DNA of 64,000 nucleotides from NCBI RefSeq assembly GCF_013114825.1, contig NZ_JAAVLX010000002.1:675624-739623 (forward strand). Reading direction: 5' to 3'. The stretch is from Bradyrhizobium australiense (GTDB lineage Bacteria; Pseudomonadota; Alphaproteobacteria; Rhizobiales; Xanthobacteraceae). Below, in pieces: positions 1-7,916 of this stretch (its first letter is position 1; each line of letters begins with the position of its first letter). The position numbers and the translations under genes were made by a program. The notes beneath the pieces are model-generated. The model saw nothing but the letters and a program-made list of their open reading frames with translations. It ran no database searches and was not told the DNA's origin.

Positions 1-927
1 GAACTCCTTGTCCTCCCAGCCGTTCTGGAGGATGTGCCACATCATGCCGTAGAGCACCGGGATGTCGGTGCCCGGCCGCATGCGCACATATTCGGTCGCG
101 TGAGCGGCGGTTCGGGTCATGCGTGGGTCGATGACGATAAAGTTGGCCTTTTGCAGCTCCTTGCCCTCGAGCAGATGCTGCATCGATATCGGATGCGCCT
201 CGGCCGGATTGCCGCCCATGATGACCTGGGTTTTCGCATTGCGGATGTCGTTGAAGCTGTTGGTCATCGCGCCGTAGCCCCAGGTATTGGCCACGCCGGT
301 GACGGTCGTCGAATGGCAGATACGCGCTTGATGATCGGTATTGTTGGTGCCCCAGAACGCGCCGAGCTTGCGGAACAGATAGGAGCCCTCATTCGTCATC
401 TTGGCAGATCCCAGCCAATAGACGGAATCGGGGCCCGACTTTTCACGAATTGCCGTGAATTTGTCGCCAATCTCGTTGACGGCCGTCTCCCACGAGACCC
501 GCGTCCACTGCCCGTTGACGAGCTTCATTGGATAGCGAAGCCGCCGCTCGCTGTGGACCAGTTCGCGCACCGATGCGCCCTTGGCACAATGCGATCCGCG
601 ATTGATTGGCGAATCCCAACTCGGCTCCTGCCCGATCCAAACTCCGTTCAGCACTTCCGCAGTCACGGTGCACCCGACCGCACAATGCGTACAGATGCTC
701 TTGCGGACGGTCGCCCCCGAGGTGAGCGGCCCGGCCGCGGCAGCTTCCGCCTTGCGGACGCTGCCGACCGGCAGCGTGCTCAGCGCAGCCAGCGCGCCGC
801 CGGCAAGGCCAGAGCGGCGCAGGAAAGCACGGCGATCGAGACCGCCGCCGCCCTGCCCCAACAAGGCCTGCGCAACTGATCCGCGACGGCCAGATTCGGA
901 ACGTTGTTCTGTTCTCCTGATCAGCAC
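1..927 (-). CDS. fdhA: Formate dehydrogenase catalytic (alpha) subunit, N-terminal part, cut by left edge
   Basis: Molybdo-/tungsto-enzyme subunit oxidising formate to CO2, exported folded by the Tat system. About 309 N-terminal residues are present; the rest lies beyond the left edge. The start is a GTG at 927, preceded by GAGGAGG about 6 nt upstream. Visible features are a Tat motif DRRAFLRRSG near residues 31-40, a [4Fe-4S] set Cys79/Cys82/Cys86 with Cys114, and the Mo-ligand site in ARICHS (Cys204). That site is cysteine (TGC), so this is a non-selenocysteine enzyme. It is the last visible gene of a long maturation unit. Family assignment is firm; the partner electron-transfer subunits are outside the window. 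Confidence 0.93.
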   Translation of the reverse strand, partial: MLIRRTEQRSESGRRGSVAQALLGQGGGGLDRRAFLRRSGLAGGALAALSTLPVGSVRKAEAAAAGPLTSGATVRKSICTHCAVGCTVTAEVLNGVWIGQEPSWDSPINRGSHCAKGASVRELVHSERRLRYPMKLVNGQWTRVSWETAVNEIGDKFTAIREKSGPDSVYWLGSAKMTNEGSYLFRKLGAFWGTNNTDHQARICHSTTVTGVANTWGYGAMTNSFNDIRNAKTQVIMGGNPAEAHPISMQHLLEGKELQKANFIVIDPRMTRTAAHATEYVRMRPGTDIPVLYGMMWHILQNGWEDKEF

Positions 928-937
928 GGCGGCCTCC

Positions 938-1147
938 TCAAGCAGGATAACGATTGACGCGGTAAAACGCCTTCACGTGATCGGTTTCCTTGTAGCGCGC
1001 CTTGCGCTTTTCATCATTGTTCTCGCTGTCGGCATGCGCGGGCGTGATCAATGGCGTCGCCAGCGTCGCACCGGCACCGACCGCGCCCGCGCCGACCTTG
1101 CGCAAGAAATCGCGGCGACCAACTGTCGTTTTCTTCTCGTCCCTCAT
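938..1147 (-). CDS. Small Tat-signal protein of formate dehydrogenase loci
   Basis: A 69-residue protein with a twin-arginine motif RRDFLRKVGAG at residues 11-21, a hydrophobic stretch and an AHA-type cleavage region near residue 39. Only about 30 charged residues remain after cleavage. This matches the family called formate dehydrogenase region TAT target, found beside FDH alpha genes; its molecular role is not established. It ends 10 nt before the FDH alpha start and follows the TorD-type chaperone gene, so all three are probably co-transcribed. It could be a structural small subunit or a targeting partner; the sequence does not decide. Confidence 0.85.
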   Translation of the reverse strand: MRDEKKTTVGRRDFLRKVGAGAVGAGATLATPLITPAHADSENNDEKRKARYKETDHVKAFYRVNRYPA

Positions 1148-1175
1148 CGCATCTCTCCCGGACCAGCGCCCCTGG

Positions 1176-1964
1176 TCAGTTGGCGAAGGTAAAAGATTCA
1201 GTTTCGATTTTCATAAACACTTGGCCGAGCGTCCCGACCGATTTGTAAAACTTGGCACTCGTTGCCCGCTCCATGTCGGCGAACATGCGCCCCATCCACG
1301 AGACGATGTGCTTCTCGAAGAAAGCGCGCTGGCTTGCTTCCGATGCCGGGAAGCGGCCAGACGCAAATCCAGCCATGATCTCGCACAACGTGCCCGCATG
1401 ATCCTCGGGTTCGAAATTGTTCTCGACGCGCTCGATGCCGCGTGCGGCGAGGTCATCGCGAAGACGGGAAAGTGGGCGTTCGTTGAGAAAGCCGGTCAGA
1501 TAGTAGGAAGCATAGGGCAACAGCTCGCCACGCCCGAGACCTACGAACAGATCGAAATATTCGCGCTCGACACCGGTGGTCACGACCTCCGATGCGGCCT
1601 CAGCCAAGGCGGCATGGGCGCGACCAAGCGGCGTTGTGTCGCCGCGCAAATGCGCGATCTCACCAAGCAAGGCGTTCGACGGCGGACTGGAAAGCAATAC
1701 GGCGAGCAGTTCGTATTCCCGCGCGCGAGCGGCATCGACGGGATCGATAATATCGATAATATTGTCTGGCACAGCGGACTCGGCATAGAGATCGGGACGA
1801 AGTTGTTGACGCGGCACGCCGGTCGCGGTCTCCACCGCAATCACCCTTCCAACAGGCACCCTGTTCCAATTTGAGACCGAAGGCTGCGCAATGCCAATTT
1901 TGCGGGCAAGCTGAGCAACGCCGCCTGCTGCATCAATGGCACGATCTAGGCCCGCATCGCGCAT
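1176..1964 (-). CDS. TorD-family chaperone with N-terminal Cro/YdaS-type helix-turn-helix
   Basis: A 262-residue protein. Residues about 5-60 (AIDAAGGVAQLARKIG, then QPSVSNW) look like a Cro/YdaS helix-turn-helix. Residues about 75-255 match the all-helical TorD/DmsD chaperone family, which binds molybdoenzyme precursors and helps cofactor insertion before Tat export. The start at 1964 is chosen because GGGAGGT lies 6 nt upstream; the longer open frame to 2108 runs into the DUF3306 gene. The likely client is the FDH alpha subunit just downstream. The fusion of a DNA-binding domain to a chaperone is unusual and suggests feedback from enzyme assembly to transcription (inference). Confidence 0.85.
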   Translation of the reverse strand: MRDAGLDRAIDAAGGVAQLARKIGIAQPSVSNWNRVPVGRVIAVETATGVPRQQLRPDLYAESAVPDNIIDIIDPVDAARAREYELLAVLLSSPPSNALLGEIAHLRGDTTPLGRAHAALAEAASEVVTTGVEREYFDLFVGLGRGELLPYASYYLTGFLNERPLSRLRDDLAARGIERVENNFEPEDHAGTLCEIMAGFASGRFPASEASQRAFFEKHIVSWMGRMFADMERATSAKFYKSVGTLGQVFMKIETESFTFAN

Positions 1965-2053
1965 GTGGACCTCCCATCCCAGGTGCCAAGCGCTTGATAT
2001 CGCTTTAGTTGGAAGAATTCTAAACGGGGGTTCCCGAGCGGTCAATCGGTAGG

Positions 2054-2070
2054 TATAGTCCGAAACTATA
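2054..2070. promoter_or_regulatory. Perfect inverted repeat upstream of the HTH-TorD gene, candidate operator
   Basis: TATAGT-CCGAA-ACTATA: two perfect 6-bp arms with a 5-nt spacer, in the 121-bp gap between the DUF3306 stop and the torD start, about 90 bp before that start. This is the only clear gap in an otherwise nearly continuous gene train, so an internal promoter is plausible. The binding protein is unknown; the HTH domain of the adjacent TorD fusion is the obvious candidate (inference). Confidence 0.4.
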
Positions 2071-2085
2071 GCATTTCGTCGCAAG

Positions 2086-2751
2086 CTAACGAGGTCGCGC
2101 ACCGCCATGTGTGCGGCGCCGAATGGGAGGGTCCTCGCTGTCGCTTGCCTCTGCGGTCGACGGTTGCGATGCAGCAGAACTTGTCGCCGGTTCAGCCGGC
2201 GTGGACTCCTCCGCCGTATTCGGCGCGCCTATCACTTCCGTAGGATTCGGCTCTTCCGCGGGATTGCGCCCGGAAGAAGCCAGCCGCCCGACTTCCTTGA
2301 CCTCTCCGACTGGGTCTGTGAGCGCCTCGGCAGCCTTCCTGACACCTCCGACGATCCGGTCGACGAGCCCACGAAGCTCCGCCTCTGAGCAGTCGAGCGG
2401 TCCGAATCCAGGCATCGCATTCGGATCATTGAAATCCCAGGCGTTCTCCGCAAGCCCGATAAAATCCCGTATGGCAGGATCGGCGGTCCAGGCGCGACGA
2501 AGCGCCGCACGGCTCAATTCCTGTGGAATGCCTTTGCGGAGGAAAGCCGTGATGTCCGTGCCGGCATCGATCGAATCGATTGGCGGCAAGTTCGACAGAT
2601 CGACCTCCGACGCTCCCGGGTCTTCAGCCGCATTCGAGGGAGGGGCCGGGCTGGGCGCCGGCGTCGGCTCGGCCGGCGGCAAAGCATCGTTGCCGGACTT
2701 CGTTTCCCGCTTTAGGCGAGACCAGCGCGCAAGGAATTCCTCGTCGCTCAT
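2086..2751 (-). CDS. DUF3306 protein of formate dehydrogenase maturation locus
   Basis: A 221-residue acidic, low-complexity-flanked protein. It begins with SDEEFLARWSRLK, has a Pro/Ala-rich linker (about residues 25-45) and a conserved core (about 50-140) containing FLRKGIP, RAAL and NAMPGF. This is the DUF3306 pattern, paired with DUF3305 in FDH operons. The Glu/Pro/Ala-rich C-terminus looks disordered. Its ATG overlaps the DUF3305 stop (ATGA), so the pair is translationally coupled. Function unknown; context argues for an FDH assembly role. Confidence 0.82.
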   Translation of the reverse strand: MSDEEFLARWSRLKRETKSGNDALPPAEPTPAPSPAPPSNAAEDPGASEVDLSNLPPIDSIDAGTDITAFLRKGIPQELSRAALRRAWTADPAIRDFIGLAENAWDFNDPNAMPGFGPLDCSEAELRGLVDRIVGGVRKAAEALTDPVGEVKEVGRLASSGRNPAEEPNPTEVIGAPNTAEESTPAEPATSSAASQPSTAEASDSEDPPIRRRTHGGARPR

Positions 2752-3257
2752 TCGTGCCCGCCTTCCTGATGACGCCGCGCAAGCGCTTCCGGATCTGCGC
2801 GACCGAGCTTTCGCTTGACGAATTCTCGTTCGACGTGGTGCTCGCCAATGAACTTTTCAATCGCCTCGCGACATACTTCGGGCATCGGCACCGCTTCGAC
2901 AAGGTTGACGCCTGCTATGGTGAAGGCCTCTCCTTCCGCGGGATCGGCGGTGACCGCCGAAACTGCGTAGGGCCAGGGCCCCTCTGAAGGGCTCAACACG
3001 ACCCAGATGCTGGGCGAGCGGGACGCAAGATTATCTCGATAGCGCTCCGTTTCGGAACGGTAGAGATCGACGGTGGCGCTGCCGGCATAATAGATCGCCG
3101 TCTCGTCCTCCTCGCGCAGCAGCGTCCACGGCTTCATCTCAGGTTCATCCGGCAAAACGCCGATGCCGCGCCAGACGAAATCAATCCATGGGGAATCGGC
3201 TTTGTGGCGTTCGACCACGACGCCTACGGGAATGCGCAACAAGGGTGTCGTGCTCAA
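2748..3257 (-). CDS. DUF3305 protein of formate dehydrogenase maturation locus
   Basis: A 169-residue cytoplasmic protein with IPVGVVVERH near the N-terminus, a WIDFVWRG segment and a repeated PSEGPWPYAV stretch, typical of DUF3305. No catalytic motif is recognisable. The chosen start is TTG at 3257 because it overlaps the stop of the 23-codon ORF (TTGA), mirroring the ATGA overlap with DUF3306 at its other end; a later GTG is possible. The pair co-occurs with FDH genes in proteobacteria; biochemical role not established. Confidence 0.82.
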   Translation of the reverse strand: MSTTPLLRIPVGVVVERHKADSPWIDFVWRGIGVLPDEPEMKPWTLLREEDETAIYYAGSATVDLYRSETERYRDNLASRSPSIWVVLSPSEGPWPYAVSAVTADPAEGEAFTIAGVNLVEAVPMPEVCREAIEKFIGEHHVEREFVKRKLGRADPEALARRHQEGGHE

Positions 3258-3325
3258 CTTGAAGACTCCAGGTACTTGATCAGCAATTCCATACCGATTT
3301 CACGGGACCATGCGGTCATTGCCAT
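3254..3325 (-). CDS. 23-residue small ORF in the FDH maturation unit
   Basis: An ATG at 3325 preceded by GGAGGAT 6 nt upstream opens a 23-codon frame that ends in TGA overlapping the TTG start of DUF3305. The predicted peptide contains MAMTAWSREIG and ELLIKYLESS, with amphipathic helix character and no membrane segment. The strong ribosome site and exact coupling argue that it is translated. It could be a functional microprotein or a leader coupling DUF6352 to DUF3305 translation. No homology can be assessed at this length. Confidence 0.55.
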   Translation of the reverse strand: MAMTAWSREIGMELLIKYLESSS

Positions 3326-3350
3326 GCTCGATCCTCCATTTGGTGACCGC

Positions 3351-4373
3351 TCATGCGACATTCGCGGCCGCTGACAGCGGCAACCCCGCGACCAGATTCT
3401 GCGGCTTCAATCTCACCACCCTGTCCGCGCCCATGGCGAGGATGAGGTAGACCGGCTTGTCGCCGACCCGCTCGTCGACCAGCCGCACATCCTCGAAGGT
3501 CAGCCGCATCAGGGCAACGATTCGTTCGGCAACGCCGTTCTCCAGCCGCTCGCCGCGCCACAGCGCATTGCCGATCCGCGTCGCCTCGCTGTCGAGGCCG
3601 ACGAACCAGCGCCAGTCCCGGTCCTCGATCGAGGCGATGGTTTCGACGCTGACGGTAACGCCGAGCAGATGAGCGATCCAGCGCTCGACAACCCGGCACA
3701 GCCCGGCGCGCGCTTTTTTGTTGCCGCCGATGTTCATCACCATCGCGTGCGCGTCCGACCGCGACCAGTAGGTCCAGGCGTTTTCGTCGTCCATGACGTC
3801 CATCTCGCCAAAGGACTTCGGCTGCTGCAGCATGGCTGTCAGCGGCGATGAATGCAGGTCATGGTGGGCATGCTGCTCCGCCTCGATGACTTCCGCATCG
3901 GCGAGCAGCAACGTGCCTTCGTGAACGGCGGCCAATTGGCTGCGATAGAACAACTCCGCAGCACGCAACATATAAGGGTCGTCGCAGCCTTCGAGCGCGT
4001 TGCGCAGGATCAGGTGGCACAGCTGCGACAGAAAGATCGGCGGCAGATCGCCAGTCCCCTTGCGGGCCAGCGCGACATAGACCGCTTCCAGCGACGGCGC
4101 CGCTATCAGCCGGTCGCGGAAATGCACCATGAAGGACCAGTTTTCCCGCGCGTCGGCGTCGGCGAGCGCGGCAATCTCCGCGCTCGAAACCGGTCGCAAC
4201 GGATCGGCCATCAGGGTTGCATGCAGATGGCGCTCGGCCTCGCAGGCGTCGGCCGGCGGCATCAATTCGGGCCGTGCCAGATAGGCCATAATGAGTTCGG
4301 GCGTGGCGACCAACCCGCCGTGGTCGGCGCGGCGCGTGAGGTGATGGCCCGAGGCGACCCAGAATTCTCTCAT
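3351..4373 (-). CDS. DUF6352 family protein
   Basis: A 340-residue, mostly helical soluble protein beginning MREFWVASGHH. His-rich spots are at the N-terminus (SGHHLTRR) and mid-protein (EAEQHAHHDLH), possibly metal-binding though unproven. It matches the uncharacterised DUF6352 family, which I recall from FDH loci of rhizobia. Its ATG at 4373 overlaps the DUF6505 stop (ATGA), indicating coupled translation. There is no signal peptide or transmembrane segment, so a cytoplasmic maturation role is the natural inference from position. Confidence 0.75.
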   Translation of the reverse strand: MREFWVASGHHLTRRADHGGLVATPELIMAYLARPELMPPADACEAERHLHATLMADPLRPVSSAEIAALADADARENWSFMVHFRDRLIAAPSLEAVYVALARKGTGDLPPIFLSQLCHLILRNALEGCDDPYMLRAAELFYRSQLAAVHEGTLLLADAEVIEAEQHAHHDLHSSPLTAMLQQPKSFGEMDVMDDENAWTYWSRSDAHAMVMNIGGNKKARAGLCRVVERWIAHLLGVTVSVETIASIEDRDWRWFVGLDSEATRIGNALWRGERLENGVAERIVALMRLTFEDVRLVDERVGDKPVYLILAMGADRVVRLKPQNLVAGLPLSAAANVA

Positions 4374-4945
4374 GTACGATCCGTCGTAGTGGCGTCACTC
4401 CTGATCAGCCCAAGAAGATCGACCTCTTCGGCAGGTTCAACATCACCTTCGACTTCATGGAAGGTAAAGGCGCTGGCATGGGCGTGCAACTGGTCGGTAT
4501 CCGCGGCGGCCGGGCGCGGCTTGAGGGTACGAAAGCGTTCGCGGATTTCGCCGTTTTCGACGCTGCGCTGCACGGCAAGCAGCGTCTGCGGCGGATGTTC
4601 GCAGAGCGACGCCGCAAACGCGATCTCTTCCTCGGCGGCAAGGCGCGCGGCCTCGGCATCGGGTGCCCCGAATTTCTCCATCAACTGCGCGGCCAGCCGC
4701 TCGACCATCGCCTGCCGCTCCGCCTCGCTCGCTTCGGTAACCACGGCAAGTGTCGACCATCCCAAACTGTCGATCCCGAGAAAGCCGGAACGCAGCGCCA
4801 CGCGCTGCTTCTGGCCGAGCGAGGCCGGATCCCGGTTCCAGAAAACGAACGCGCCGGAAACCGCCCATTCGCCGGGTTCCGCCGCCCGCTCGAACACCAA
4901 GGTATCGGATGGGTCCAGCCTTATTGTTCGCGGAAATTTCAGCAT
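4370..4945 (-). CDS. DUF6505 family protein
   Basis: A 191-residue protein starting MLKFPRTIRLD; the ATG at 4945 has GAGGCGG upstream and lies 8 nt after the preceding stop. Features include a VFERAAEPGEWAVSGAFVFW segment and a helical, Glu/Ala-rich middle. It fits DUF6505, a family without assigned activity that sits between the ligase-like gene and DUF6352 in such clusters. It has no membrane or export signals. Family name is from memory of the pattern; function unknown. Confidence 0.7.
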   Translation of the reverse strand: MLKFPRTIRLDPSDTLVFERAAEPGEWAVSGAFVFWNRDPASLGQKQRVALRSGFLGIDSLGWSTLAVVTEASEAERQAMVERLAAQLMEKFGAPDAEAARLAAEEEIAFAASLCEHPPQTLLAVQRSVENGEIRERFRTLKPRPAAADTDQLHAHASAFTFHEVEGDVEPAEEVDLLGLIRSDATTTDRT

Positions 4946-4952
4946 ATCCGCC

Positions 4953-5687
4953 TCATCCGAATTTCGGACCGCGTGCCCGCGGATCATACCAAGCGGCGCG
5001 TCCCAGCGCATCCACGAGACTGCTCCGCTCCGGCGCTCCACTGCCAGCCGGCAGACTGACCAGTAGATCGCCGTTGAGGTCGATGCCCCGGCGCTCGCCG
5101 GCCTTGCGCTTGGGCAGCCGTTCCAGATAGTCCCGCGCGATCGCCTCGAAGCCGCGCTCCTTCCAGCGGTCGAACGCCGTCATCAGGTGGCGGGCGAAGC
5201 TTTCGATGATCCCATCGGTATCGACCAGTTCGAAACCTTCGCTCAGCAGGGACACGCCCGAGGCCGCCTGCACCTCTGGAAGATGCGCCATGGCGGCGGC
5301 GCGCAGGATCACGCCGAAAACGAGCCATGAGGGTATGTCGTATTCGGTGCATTCAGCGGGCCAGCCGAGCCGCCCGCCGCCGAGTAATCCCGCGTCAAAC
5401 CGGATCGCGTCGGGCCAGTCGAAACTGACCTCCCGCTCCGGTGGACAATGGGCGGCAATCGCGTCCGCCAGCGCGTTCATGCCGGCAAAGAACGCCCGGC
5501 GCGCCGACTTGAGCGGCTCGTCGGGTTCAAGCACCACCGCGAATTCGACCAGATCGTAGCGGCGAACCCAAACTAGCGTCCCGGCCCCCGCCTCGCCCGC
5601 TATCTCGCAGCCGTGCGCAAAGGCGTCGCCGAGCTCGCGCAACGCGACCAAAGTATAACCGGGTGGCAAATCGAGCGTCTGTTCCAT
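4953..5687 (-). CDS. Biotin/lipoate protein ligase-like protein
   Basis: A 244-residue protein resembling the biotin/lipoate A/B ligase fold family (DLPPGYTLVALRELGD near the start; VRRYDLVEFAVVLEP; DWPDAIRFDAGLLGGGRLGWP mid-protein). The usual ligase core would attach biotin or lipoate through an adenylate. Here it leads an FDH maturation unit, so the ligand and target are unclear. The start at 5687 is favoured (AAGAGAT upstream); a GTG at 5708 would add seven residues. It opens the minus-strand unit opposite the [4Fe-4S]-protein gene. Confidence 0.72.
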   Translation of the reverse strand: MEQTLDLPPGYTLVALRELGDAFAHGCEIAGEAGAGTLVWVRRYDLVEFAVVLEPDEPLKSARRAFFAGMNALADAIAAHCPPEREVSFDWPDAIRFDAGLLGGGRLGWPAECTEYDIPSWLVFGVILRAAAMAHLPEVQAASGVSLLSEGFELVDTDGIIESFARHLMTAFDRWKERGFEAIARDYLERLPKRKAGERRGIDLNGDLLVSLPAGSGAPERSSLVDALGRAAWYDPRARGPKFG

Positions 5688-5876
5688 ATCTCTTGGACGA
5701 ACGATCACGAGCGGCTAGCCCCTAATTGCTCCGCGAGCCGCTTGTGTATGCTATCCCGCGCAAGTTGGCCACGCGAGCGGCCTTTGTATCTTGCAGATAT
5801 CCGTCCGAGCGGTTACCGCAGAACCGTAGGATGAAGCAACAACCCGCTTGATGCTCCGGGTTCAAGGTATTTCAAC

Positions 5877-7916
5877 ATGAGTGCGGCGACATCTCGCCTC
5901 CTGGTTTGCAGTTGCGAGAAAACCATGCCGCTCGACGCGGAAGCGATCGGGCGTGGCTGCACGGCGAACATCACGCAGACAAACCAGCTTTGCGGCCTTG
6001 ACCTCGACCGGTTCAAGGAGGCGCTCGCCGAAGGCGGGCCGATCACGGTTGCCTGCATGCAGGAAGCGCCGCTGTTTCAGGAAGTCGCGGAGAATTCCCC
6101 GCAAGTCCAGCTCACCTTCGTCAACATCCGCGAGACCGGCGGCTGGTCGAAGAACGCCGCCGCAGCCGGTCCGAAAGCGGCGGCGCTGATTGCCGCAGCC
6201 GGCGAAGAGATGCCCCCGCTCTCGCTGGTGACGCTCGAGAGCAGCGGCGTTGCACTGATCTATGGCCGCGACGAAATCGCCATCGAGGCGGCGCAGCGAC
6301 TCGCCGATCGTTTGGACATTACCGTGCTTCTGACCAGGCCCGGCGATGTGACCCCACGCCGCACGAACGAATTTCCCGTGCTCAAGGGGACGATCCGCAA
6401 TGCGCGCGGACACCTCGGAAGGTTCGAGCTTGCAATCGACGACTACGCCATTCCATCGCCCTCCTCGCGCGCGAAGCTCGTGTTCGGGCCCTCGCGCGAC
6501 GGCGCCACCTCGACCTGCGATCTGATCCTCGATCTCTCCGGCGGCACACCGCTGTTTCCCGCGCATGAATTGCGCCCCGGCTATCTGCGCGCCGATCCGC
6601 GCAACCGCGCTGCCGTCGAGCGCGCGATAGCCGATGCCGGCGCTCTGGTCGGCACCTTCGACAAGCCACGCTTTGTTAATTTCGAGCCGTCGCTGTGCGC
6701 GCATTCGCGCTCGTCTATTACCGGATGCACGCGCTGTCTCGACCTGTGTCCGACCGGCGCGATCACGCCGAACGGGAACGCGGTTGCGATCGACGCCAGT
6801 GTTTGCGCTGGCTGCGGCTCCTGCGCCTCTGTATGCCCGACCGGTGCGGCCTCCTATGCGCTGCCAAGCGCGGACGCGCTGATGCGGCGGCTGCGCACGC
6901 TGCTGCTAACCTACCGCAAGGCGGGTGGAAGCGACGGTGTCGTGCTGTTTCACGACGGCGAGCACGGCGAGGACATCATCGATGCCCTGGCACGGTTCGG
7001 CGAGGGCTTGCCGGCCAACGTACTGCCGCTGCGCGTCAACGAAGTGACGCAGGTCGGACCAGAGATCATCGCGTCCGTCTTCGCCTATGGCGGCAGCGGC
7101 GTCGCGCTGCTGACGCGCGCAAAACCGCGCCACGACGTCACGGCGCTTCGCCGCGCGGTCGAGACGTCGGATCGGATCGTTAGCGCTCTCGGCTTCGGCG
7201 CCGGCATCATCCAAATCATCGAGACCGACGATCCGGATCAACTGCGCGCCATGCTGGATGCCGCCCCTCACGGCGTCGCCACGCAAAAGCCGGCCGGCTT
7301 TGTGCCGCGCGGGGCGAAACGCGGCGTGCTGGAAACGACGTTTCGCGAGCTTCATCTCGCCGCGCCGGCCCCCGTCGATGTCGTACCGCTGGCGCCAGGC
7401 GCTCCCTTCGGCACCGTGAACCTGAATGTCGAAGGCTGCACGCTGTGCCATGCCTGCGTCACCGCCTGCCCGACGGGCGCGCTATCAGACAATCCCGACC
7501 GCGCGATGCTGCGCTTCACCGAAAGCCTCTGCGTGCAGTGCGGGCTTTGCCAATCCACCTGTCCCGAGAAGGTCATCAGCATCGAACCGCGCCTCGACTT
7601 CCGAGCCTGGAATAACCCGCAGCGCGTGCTGAAGGAAGAAGAGCCGTTCAACTGCATCGCCTGCGGCAAACCGTTCGGCACCAGGAGCTCGATCGAGCGC
7701 GTGCTGGCCAAACTCGGCGGCGAGAAGCACTGGATGTTCCGGGGCGCCAACGCGCGGCGCCTCGAGGTCATCAAGATGTGCGCAGATTGCCGCGTCGAAG
7801 CCGTGGTGAACGAGAGCTTTGACCCGCATGCCGCGCCGCAGCGCCCGCCGGTGATGTCGACGGAAGATTATCTGCGCGCGCGCGAAGTTAAGAAGGACGA
7901 TCCGCTTGGATCGTGA
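5877..7916 (+). CDS. Large multi-[4Fe-4S] ferredoxin-type protein
   Basis: A 679-residue soluble protein with four classic CxxCxxCxxxCP-type clusters: near residues 284-295, 310-320, 520-530 and 551-561. Additional cysteine pairs are near the N-terminus (CSC at 11-13) and in the last 80 residues (CIAC, CADC). This predicts at least four [4Fe-4S] centres acting as an electron wire. The middle (about 330-450) lacks cysteines and may be a flavoprotein- or hydrogenase-subunit-like domain. It is divergent from the FDH assembly unit and overlaps the Mrp gene by 11 nt. It could supply electrons for FDH maturation or take them from FDH; substrate unknown. Confidence 0.85.
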   Translation: MSAATSRLLVCSCEKTMPLDAEAIGRGCTANITQTNQLCGLDLDRFKEALAEGGPITVACMQEAPLFQEVAENSPQVQLTFVNIRETGGWSKNAAAAGPKAAALIAAAGEEMPPLSLVTLESSGVALIYGRDEIAIEAAQRLADRLDITVLLTRPGDVTPRRTNEFPVLKGTIRNARGHLGRFELAIDDYAIPSPSSRAKLVFGPSRDGATSTCDLILDLSGGTPLFPAHELRPGYLRADPRNRAAVERAIADAGALVGTFDKPRFVNFEPSLCAHSRSSITGCTRCLDLCPTGAITPNGNAVAIDASVCAGCGSCASVCPTGAASYALPSADALMRRLRTLLLTYRKAGGSDGVVLFHDGEHGEDIIDALARFGEGLPANVLPLRVNEVTQVGPEIIASVFAYGGSGVALLTRAKPRHDVTALRRAVETSDRIVSALGFGAGIIQIIETDDPDQLRAMLDAAPHGVATQKPAGFVPRGAKRGVLETTFRELHLAAPAPVDVVPLAPGAPFGTVNLNVEGCTLCHACVTACPTGALSDNPDRAMLRFTESLCVQCGLCQSTCPEKVISIEPRLDFRAWNNPQRVLKEEEPFNCIACGKPFGTRSSIERVLAKLGGEKHWMFRGANARRLEVIKMCADCRVEAVVNESFDPHAAPQRPPVMSTEDYLRAREVKKDDPLGS

